Assembly: GCA_016650125.1 (NCBI GenBank)
Contig: JAENWT010000019.1
Span: 1 to 46,004 of the forward strand
Length of the DNA stretch: 46,004 bases
Source: Thermoleophilia bacterium
GTDB lineage: Bacteria > Actinomycetota > Thermoleophilia > Solirubrobacterales > 70-9
Direction of reading: 5' to 3'
The notes beneath the pieces were generated by a model. It did no database searches and was not told the origin of the DNA. It was given only the letters and a program-made list of their open reading frames with translations. Within the stretch, counting starts at the first letter, position 1. Every line of letters begins with the position of its first letter. Positions 40,418-46,004 of this stretch are shown here, in pieces. The position numbers and the translations under genes are program-made.

Positions 40418-42466
40418 ATGGCAAAGGACACTGAGAAGCTCATCCGTCAGCTCTCTCTGATCTCCTTTCTGATGGCTCAGGGCCGCCCCGTTTCGGCTCT
40501 GGAGATCAAGAGGGAGGTGGAGGGCTACAGCGTCATGAACGAAGACGCGTTCGCCCGCCGTTTCTATGCCGACCGCGCCGAACTCGACAGCCTCGGCATC
40601 GAACTTCAGGTCGACCGGCCGGGCGAGGGCTTCTTCGAGGCCGAGCTCTACTCGCTGCCGCCGGAGAACTTCTACCTGCCGGAGATCGAGTTTTCCGACG
40701 ACGAGCTCGCGGCGCTGCGGACCTCGCTCAGCCTCCTGACCGAAGGTGAGTTCGCCTACGCCGAGCCGCTGCGGCTCGCGCTCCAGCAGGTCGCATGGGG
40801 ACACCCCAACCCGCTCGTCGACCCGGACAACACCCCGGTGTCGATGGCCAAGTTCGCCTCGACCTCGTCCCGCGACCTGACCCAGCGCCTGGCCCGCATC
40901 GAAACCGCGATTTCGCGCCACAAGACGGTCACCTTCAGGTACCACACGATGCAGCGCGACGAGACGGCGGAACGCAAGGTCGATCCGTACCACCTCGTCT
41001 TCCGCGGCGGGCAGTTCTACCTGATCGGCTACGCCCACGAACGCGAGGCGGTGCGGGTGTTCCGGCTTTCCCGGATCAAGGGCAAGGTCGGATACGCGAC
41101 CAAGTCCGAGCACGACTTCACGCCACCGGAGGAGTTCGAGCGCCGTGACTACGCCGACCTCGCCGACTGGCAGCTGGGCGAGACCGCCGGAACCGCCCGC
41201 ATCTTCTTCCGCGACCGCATCGCCTGGCTGATCGAGCGTGACTTCAGCCGTCACGGCACGATCACCCGCCAGGAGGGCGACGGCGACCAGGAAGGCGGCG
41301 TCATTCTCGAGACCACCTACGCCAGCGACCGCGAGCTGCTCGCCTGGGTCCTGCGCTGGCGCCAGAACGCCGAGGTCCTCGACCCGCCCGAGCTGCGCGA
41401 CCTGGCCGCCGAACGGATACGTCTGCTGCGCGACCGGCACATCAACGGCTTCGAGATCGCCAAGACCAGCGAAGGCATCGTGCCGCCGGTCAAGGAACGC
41501 CGCCAGCGCAACAAGGAACGGGCGTCCGCGGCGATCCGGCCCGAGCGTTTCGGCCGCCTGGTCACCCTGGCCGGAATGCTGATCGGGGCCGCCAAGGAGG
41601 AAGGGAAGCTTTCCGTCAGCGATCTCTGCCGCCGGCTCGAGTTGTCAGAGGAAGAGCTTCGCGACGACGTCGACGTGCTCAACGTAGTCAACTTCGGCGG
41701 CGGCACCTACGTGCTCTACGCCGAGATCAAGGGCGACGTGATCGAAGTCGATTCCGAGCCCTACGGCGATTCGTTCGCCCGCCCGGCGAGGCTCCTGCCG
41801 CTCGAGGCCAAGGCCCTGGTCGCGGCGATCGACCTGGTCGGTGACTACCTGCCGCAGACCCGGCTTGATTCAGCCCGCAACAAGATCATTGAAGCCCTCG
41901 GTCACGATCCGGCCCGCGAGGGTCTCGCGATCGCGCTCGATCCCGGTGGCGCCGAAGCGTCGCGGATCGTCAACGAGGCGATCGCAAAGAGGCGCGTCCT
42001 TGAGCTCGTCTACTACAAGGAGAACGAAGACAAGTACTCCGACCGGCGGGTCGAGCCGTACCGCCTCGAAAATGGACGCGAAGGCTGGTACGTCGAGTGT
42101 TATGACCTCGAGCGCGAGGCGATCCGTCACTTCAAACTGGACCGGATCAAAGAAGCGACGATCTCCGACGAGTCCTTCGACCGCCGTCCCGAGGCCGTGG
42201 AGATGGCCGGAGTCGAGGGCTGGATGAGCGACGGCGAGGTGCCCGAAGCCTCGGTCGCGCGCGTCTGGGTCTCACCCGAACGGTCGCGCTGGCTGCGCGA
42301 GGAGCGCAACGTCGTCGAGGAACTGAACGACGGCTCGGTCGTGATCGAACTGCCTTACGCCGGCACCTCCTGGCTGGTCCGCGAGATCCTGCGCGGCGCC
42401 GGTGACCTGGTCGTGCTCGAGCCGGCCGAAGCCCGCGCGGCGATCGCCCAGGAGCTCGCGGCCTGA
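40418..42466 (+). CDS. pafBC: fused PafB-PafC WYL-domain transcription regulator
   Basis: A 682-residue protein made of two similar halves. Each half has an N-terminal winged-helix part, a WYL domain and a WCX-like end. The WYL cores are VDPYHLVFRGGQFYLIGY near residues 189-206 and VEPYRLENGREGWYVECY near 545-562; the motifs read FYL and WYV. In mycobacteria PafB and PafC form a heterodimer that activates the LexA-independent DNA-damage response, probably after sensing single-stranded DNA. Here they are one chain, known from several actinobacteria. No proteasome genes are adjacent in the window. Confidence 0.9.
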   Translation: MAKDTEKLIRQLSLISFLMAQGRPVSALEIKREVEGYSVMNEDAFARRFYADRAELDSLGIELQVDRPGEGFFEAELYSLPPENFYLPEIEFSDDELAALRTSLSLLTEGEFAYAEPLRLALQQVAWGHPNPLVDPDNTPVSMAKFASTSSRDLTQRLARIETAISRHKTVTFRYHTMQRDETAERKVDPYHLVFRGGQFYLIGYAHEREAVRVFRLSRIKGKVGYATKSEHDFTPPEEFERRDYADLADWQLGETAGTARIFFRDRIAWLIERDFSRHGTITRQEGDGDQEGGVILETTYASDRELLAWVLRWRQNAEVLDPPELRDLAAERIRLLRDRHINGFEIAKTSEGIVPPVKERRQRNKERASAAIRPERFGRLVTLAGMLIGAAKEEGKLSVSDLCRRLELSEEELRDDVDVLNVVNFGGGTYVLYAEIKGDVIEVDSEPYGDSFARPARLLPLEAKALVAAIDLVGDYLPQTRLDSARNKIIEALGHDPAREGLAIALDPGGAEASRIVNEAIAKRRVLELVYYKENEDKYSDRRVEPYRLENGREGWYVECYDLEREAIRHFKLDRIKEATISDESFDRRPEAVEMAGVEGWMSDGEVPEASVARVWVSPERSRWLREERNVVEELNDGSVVIELPYAGTSWLVREILRGAGDLVVLEPAEARAAIAQELAA

Positions 42467-42488
42467 CCGGTTTCGTTGCAGGCCGGGT

Positions 42489-42494
42489 TAGGGT
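42489..42494 (+). promoter_or_regulatory. -10 box of the MBL hydrolase gene, leaderless spacing
   Basis: TAGGGT ends six bases before the ATG at 42501. Confidence 0.45.
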
Positions 42495-42500
42495 TGGTCG

Positions 42501-43235
42501 ATGGAAGTAGGCGACGAAGCGGCGCCCCGGCATCCGGAGATCTTCCGGCTGGTCGCGCAGAACCCCGGACCGATGACCCTGACCGGGACCAACACCTACC
42601 TCTACGGGTCCGGTCCCTGCTGGGTGATCGACCCCGGACCCGAGGACCGGGCCCACATCGATTCGGTGAAGGCGGCGGTCGAGGACCGGGGCGGGCTGGG
42701 CGGCACCCTGCTCACCCATTCCCACAACGACCACTCCGGCGGAATCGTCCTCTTCGGCGATGCTCCAGTCTCGATCATCGATGGAGAAAGCTACGGCGGC
42801 CTTGAGACGGTCGCGACGCCTGGGCACTCGATCGACCATGCCTGCTTCTTCACCGAGGACAACGTCTGCTTCAGCGGCGACCTGATCCTCGGCTGGGGCT
42901 CGACCTACGTACCGCCAGACGGCGGATCGCTGGCCTCCTACATGGAATCGCTGAGAGTGGTCCAGGAGCGCGAACCCACCCTCATCTGCCCCGGCCACGG
43001 CCCCTTCATCACCGATCCGGCGGCCAAGGTCGCCGAGTACATAGAGCACCGCGAATCCCGCGAGCAGGGACTGATCGAAGCGATGGACCGCGGGGTGCGC
43101 TCGCGCATGGCGCTGCTCGACGAAGTCTGGTCGGACGTCCACATCCAGCTGCGCCCGGCCGCGAACGTGGTGATGGAGGCCCACCTCCAGAAGCTCGAAG
43201 CCGAAGGACGGCTGCCTTTCGACCTCGGCGAGTAA
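42501..43235 (+). CDS. metallo-beta-lactamase-fold hydrolase (LACTB2-like)
   Basis: A 244-residue cytoplasmic metallo-hydrolase. The binuclear metal motif HSHNDH is at 73-78; ATPGHSIDH, FSGDLILGW and CPGHGP provide the other ligands. The N-terminus NPGPMTLTGTNTYLYG and the C-terminal helical domain match the LACTB2-like group, which includes endoribonucleases and thioester hydrolases. The substrate cannot be read. Followed by 236 bases without a gene that hold a perfect palindrome TACTTC-CCT-GAAGTA (43263-43277) and an 8-bp inverted repeat (43299-43306 with 43346-43353). Confidence 0.9.
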   Translation: MEVGDEAAPRHPEIFRLVAQNPGPMTLTGTNTYLYGSGPCWVIDPGPEDRAHIDSVKAAVEDRGGLGGTLLTHSHNDHSGGIVLFGDAPVSIIDGESYGGLETVATPGHSIDHACFFTEDNVCFSGDLILGWGSTYVPPDGGSLASYMESLRVVQEREPTLICPGHGPFITDPAAKVAEYIEHRESREQGLIEAMDRGVRSRMALLDEVWSDVHIQLRPAANVVMEAHLQKLEAEGRLPFDLGE

Positions 43236-43471
43236 CCGCAACTCTCCTCCGGCCCGCGGTTTTACTTCCCTGAAGTACCCGAGTCGCCACCAGTCAGTCC
43301 AAGAGGAGATGGTTTGGCTTCGTCCAGTTGTTCCAGGGGAGTTCACCTCTTGGCGTTGTCGACCGCGTTCACCCGCTGCATCGCCATGCTCGGGGCCGTG
43401 TTCGCCCCGTCCGCGCCGGCGGCATTTGTCGCATCGATCGGGCCGTTGAGGGGTTTTGTGATCATTCTCTG

Positions 43472-44554
43472 ATGCGAACCGGCTCCCCGACATCACCGAC
43501 CACGCTTCTCGCCCTCGCGGCGGTGGTTCTGGCCGGGCTTTTCACGGCAGGTTCCGGTAGGGCTCAAGCGGGTGATGCTGACCCGTTTTTCGGAGTGACT
43601 TCCCAGAATTCGATGTCGGACGATGATTTCGACACGATGAAATGGGGCCGGCTCGGCTCCTATCGTGTGCCGGTCAACTGGGGCAATGTGGTTTCCGCCG
43701 ACGGCGAAATGAACTGGGGTCCCATTGACCGGGTGGTCGGTGCCACGGCCCGGCGCGGGATCGAGCTCCTGCCGGTGCTCTACCTCACCCCGGAATGGCT
43801 GGCCGGCGACCGCCGCCGCCTGCCGATCTGGAGTCCCCATTCGATCGCGGTCTGGAAGGACTTCGTAAAGGCCGCGGTCCTGCGTTACGGATCAGACGGT
43901 GAATTCTGGGTCGAGCACCCCGGCATTCCGGTCGAGCCGGTCACGTCCTGGCAGATCTGGAACGAGCCCAACATCAGGAACTTCGCCTGGCCGGTCTCCC
44001 CGAGGCGGTATGCCAGGCTAGTCAAGATTTCGGCCCGCGTGATCCGGAACTATGACCCGGACGCAGAGACAGTTCTCGCCGGGCTCTATGCGCACATGCC
44101 GCATCGCTCGGGCATGGACTCGGGTCCTTTCCTCAACCGGGCCTACCGGGTCGAGGGTTTCCGCTCGTCCTTCGATGCCGCGGCGATTCACCCCTACGCG
44201 AGTACCACCAGGGGATCGATACGGCGGACCTACCCGGTGCGACGGGTGCTGGACCGGCGCGGCAATTCCGGCCGGGAGTTGCTGGTCACCGAGCTCGGAT
44301 GGGGTTCGGACTCGGCCACCGTATTCGGCATGGGTTCACAGGACGGTCAGGGAAAACAGCTCACCTCGGCCTACAACGCTTTCCTGAAGCACAGGAAGCA
44401 GCTCAACCTCAGGTCCGTCTACTGGTTTGCCTGGGACGATCTGCCGGAAGGGGGGCGGGCTTGTGCCTTCTGCAAGGAGACCGGCCTGTTCGACAACCAG
44501 GGCGGGGCGAAACCGGCCTGGTACCGGTTACTAGACTTCACTCATGACGTCTGA
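43472..44554 (+). CDS. secreted TIM-barrel glycoside-hydrolase-like protein (clan GH-A type)
   Basis: A 360-residue protein with a signal peptide (to about residue 33, cleavage after AQA). The (beta/alpha)8 fold of clan GH-A is suggested by a general acid Glu165 in WQIWNEPN and a nucleophile Glu274 in LLVTELGWGS, with AIHPY between them and WFAWDD near the end. Related families include GH39 and GH5; I cannot choose. It probably acts on an extracellular or cell-surface glycan, in line with the surface-polysaccharide genes around it. The ATG at 43472 was chosen for the signal peptide; the frame is open further upstream without protein-like sequence. Confidence 0.88.
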   Translation: MRTGSPTSPTTLLALAAVVLAGLFTAGSGRAQAGDADPFFGVTSQNSMSDDDFDTMKWGRLGSYRVPVNWGNVVSADGEMNWGPIDRVVGATARRGIELLPVLYLTPEWLAGDRRRLPIWSPHSIAVWKDFVKAAVLRYGSDGEFWVEHPGIPVEPVTSWQIWNEPNIRNFAWPVSPRRYARLVKISARVIRNYDPDAETVLAGLYAHMPHRSGMDSGPFLNRAYRVEGFRSSFDAAAIHPYASTTRGSIRRTYPVRRVLDRRGNSGRELLVTELGWGSDSATVFGMGSQDGQGKQLTSAYNAFLKHRKQLNLRSVYWFAWDDLPEGGRACAFCKETGLFDNQGGAKPAWYRLLDFTHDV

Positions 44555-46004
44555 TCAACTGGTCCCGTCGGCCTTGGCCTGCTTGGCCACGTTCTTGTCG
44601 GTCCAGTAATTCGAATTAGGGTTGAGGGCTTGCGCCGTGAGTATCGACAGGACGGCTGGGGTCGTCAGACCGTCCCGTTGCTGCAGCTGTCCGAGCAGCA
44701 GCCAGTAGCCGTCGTTTTGCGAGGCACGAACGGTTGCTTCTTCAGCCGACGCGAGTGCCGCACCGCGGTTGCCGGTCTTTTCCTGGACCGAGGCGAGCTG
44801 GGCGTAGGTCGCAGCGGCCCAGGGGGTCGCTGAAATCGCCTGCTCGGCTTCGTCCAGAGCCTTCTGACCGTCGCCCGACTCGAAAGCCGAACGGGAAGCG
44901 GCGATGCTCCTGCTCGCTTCGTACTGGCGGGCGGAAGCGACGATGATGACGCCGGCCACGAGCATCGAAGCGACGACTGCGACCACCGGCAGGACCGACG
45001 ACCGGCTGGCTCGGCGGCGTTGCCGGGCGGGCGCCGCATAGAGCGGTCCGGCGAGAGCGGCGAGGAAAACCATCATTGCCCCGAAGATCACCGGCAATTC
45101 GCCGGTCCAGTCGATCGAGACCCCGAAGATGCCGATCGCAAACAGGGCGAAGAACAGACCTATCTCTTCCCGGCTGCTGCTGTTCCGCTCTTCGGCGTTG
45201 AGGCTCACGCCGAGGCTCCGGTAGCGGCGAATTCCCGCCACGAGAGCGAAACCGGTCACGCCGGCAAGCAGCAGGAAACCGACCAGGCCGAGCTCGGCAA
45301 GGAACTCGAAAGGCGTTGAGTGGGGGTCGATCGTCTTCATCCAGAATGATCCGTTTACCTTGAAGTAAGCCTCGAAACCACCCGACCCGATGCCGCGGAG
45401 CGGCTCGTCGCGGAAGGCGTCCAGCGAGGTCTCCCAGAGCTGCCACCGGCCGTTGCCGCTTTCGCTCAGCAGGTGCTGGGTGGCGTAGGTCGAGCCGTCG
45501 GACTCGACGCCGTTGACCGGAATCGAAGTGAAGGAGCTGATCCGGTCGGTCGGGTTCGAAGCGATCAGGACGACCAGGGCGACGACGCCGACGCCGAGCG
45601 CGATTCGCAGCGTTGTGCGCTGATTGAAGTCCGAGCTTTCGATCCGTTGCAAGGTGGGCACCCTGGCCCAGCCGACGGCAGAACAGATGATCACGGTTGC
45701 CGCGAGCAGAACGAGCCCCTGCACCACGGCGTCGCCGCCGGTTCCGGCATGGACGGCCTCGCCGAGCCGGGACGCCAGCAAAACCAGGGGAATCGAGCCG
45801 GCGACACCGAGCACGAGGCTGCCCGCGAAGGCCTTGCGGGTGGGACCCAGCGCGACGACGATCAGGACACCGATCACGGCGGCGACGATCGAGCCGCACG
45901 ACGAACAGAGGTAGAGCAGCAGCGCGGCCAGCGGCAGGCACGCGGTGGCGATGTCGCGGACGCGATCCCGCCGGGCCAGGCCCGAGTGCCAGAGGCTGAG
46001 CACC
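44555..46004 (-). CDS. O-antigen ligase-like membrane protein with TPR domain, C-terminal part
   Basis: The frame runs off the right edge, so the N-terminus is missing. The visible 483 residues have several membrane helices, then the Wzy_C block: WETSLDAFRDEPLRGIGSGGF, and DPHSTPFEFLAELGLVGFLLL with the conserved His-Ser. More helices follow, and a C-terminal stretch with TPR-like helical repeats (about the last 110 residues). Such proteins polymerise or attach surface glycans; in Gram-positives they may modify polysaccharide or teichoic-acid-like chains. It converges with the glycosidase-like gene with no gap between stops. Confidence 0.88.
   Translation of the reverse strand, partial: VLSLWHSGLARRDRVRDIATACLPLAALLLYLCSSCGSIVAAVIGVLIVVALGPTRKAFAGSLVLGVAGSIPLVLLASRLGEAVHAGTGGDAVVQGLVLLAATVIICSAVGWARVPTLQRIESSDFNQRTTLRIALGVGVVALVVLIASNPTDRISSFTSIPVNGVESDGSTYATQHLLSESGNGRWQLWETSLDAFRDEPLRGIGSGGFEAYFKVNGSFWMKTIDPHSTPFEFLAELGLVGFLLLAGVTGFALVAGIRRYRSLGVSLNAEERNSSSREEIGLFFALFAIGIFGVSIDWTGELPVIFGAMMVFLAALAGPLYAAPARQRRRASRSSVLPVVAVVASMLVAGVIIVASARQYEASRSIAASRSAFESGDGQKALDEAEQAISATPWAAATYAQLASVQEKTGNRGAALASAEEATVRASQNDGYWLLLGQLQQRDGLTTPAVLSILTAQALNPNSNYWTDKNVAKQAKADGTS

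Noticed and set aside
43299-43353. 8-bp inverted repeat between the MBL and glycosidase-like genes
   Set aside because: Short arms with a 39-base loop and no T-run; likely by chance.

Overview
The window is one contiguous chromosomal stretch of a high-GC bacterium, most likely an actinomycetote of the class Thermoleophilia (order Solirubrobacterales). I infer this from the following: the clustered hemA, hemC and fused cobA-hemD; a fused PafB-PafC WYL regulator; Gram-positive lipoproteins; secreted proteins of a type common in that order; and many genes whose start codon sits only 6-9 bases after a TANNNT -10 box, the mark of leaderless mRNAs. I see no phage, plasmid, IS transposase or CRISPR array. 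The placement is by recognition, not by a search.

Layout. 1-4.6 kb: end of a CcmC-type heme exporter, a CcmD-like peptide and heme/siroheme genes, with a 163-bp self-complementary element in front of hemC. 4.6-7.8 kb: secreted protein, biotin ligase, YgjP-like metalloprotease and serine hydrolase. 7.8-10.4 kb: an SF2 helicase with an acidic insertion. 10.6-15 kb: TlpA-like lipoprotein, NfeD/SPFH pair, GalT-like transferase, two unknowns and tRNA-Arg(CCU). 15-21 kb: two lipoproteins, NRAMP transporter, class III aminotransferase, SDR, pyrE and a CPBP protease. 21-30 kb: PBP1, LPG-synthase-like flippase, thiL, HtrA protease, OtsA and an alpha/beta hydrolase. 30-36.4 kb: rpsF, ssb, rpsR, rplI, dnaB, a DnaC/DnaI-like loader and purA. 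36.7-46 kb: membrane protein with a nucleotide-sugar dehydrogenase, tandem TetR regulators, PafBC, MBL hydrolase, a TIM-barrel glycosidase-like protein and the end of an O-antigen-ligase/TPR protein.

Most coding content is housekeeping. The unusual material is mostly non-coding. The normally compact rpsF-ssb operon is split by about 780 bp holding a terminator, a row of hairpins with unlike stems but similar loops, and a possible 43-residue membrane peptide. Two other intergenic spaces hold long inverted repeats (2051-2213 and 7701-7809). Several palindromes lie on or beside promoters (6438-6482, 20353-20369, 38873-38885). In the coding part, three points stand out: dnaB appears to lack a normal start codon, HemC has a shortened N-terminal domain and a Glu where the family has a key Arg, and the helicase carries a long Asp/Glu insertion inside its motor domain.
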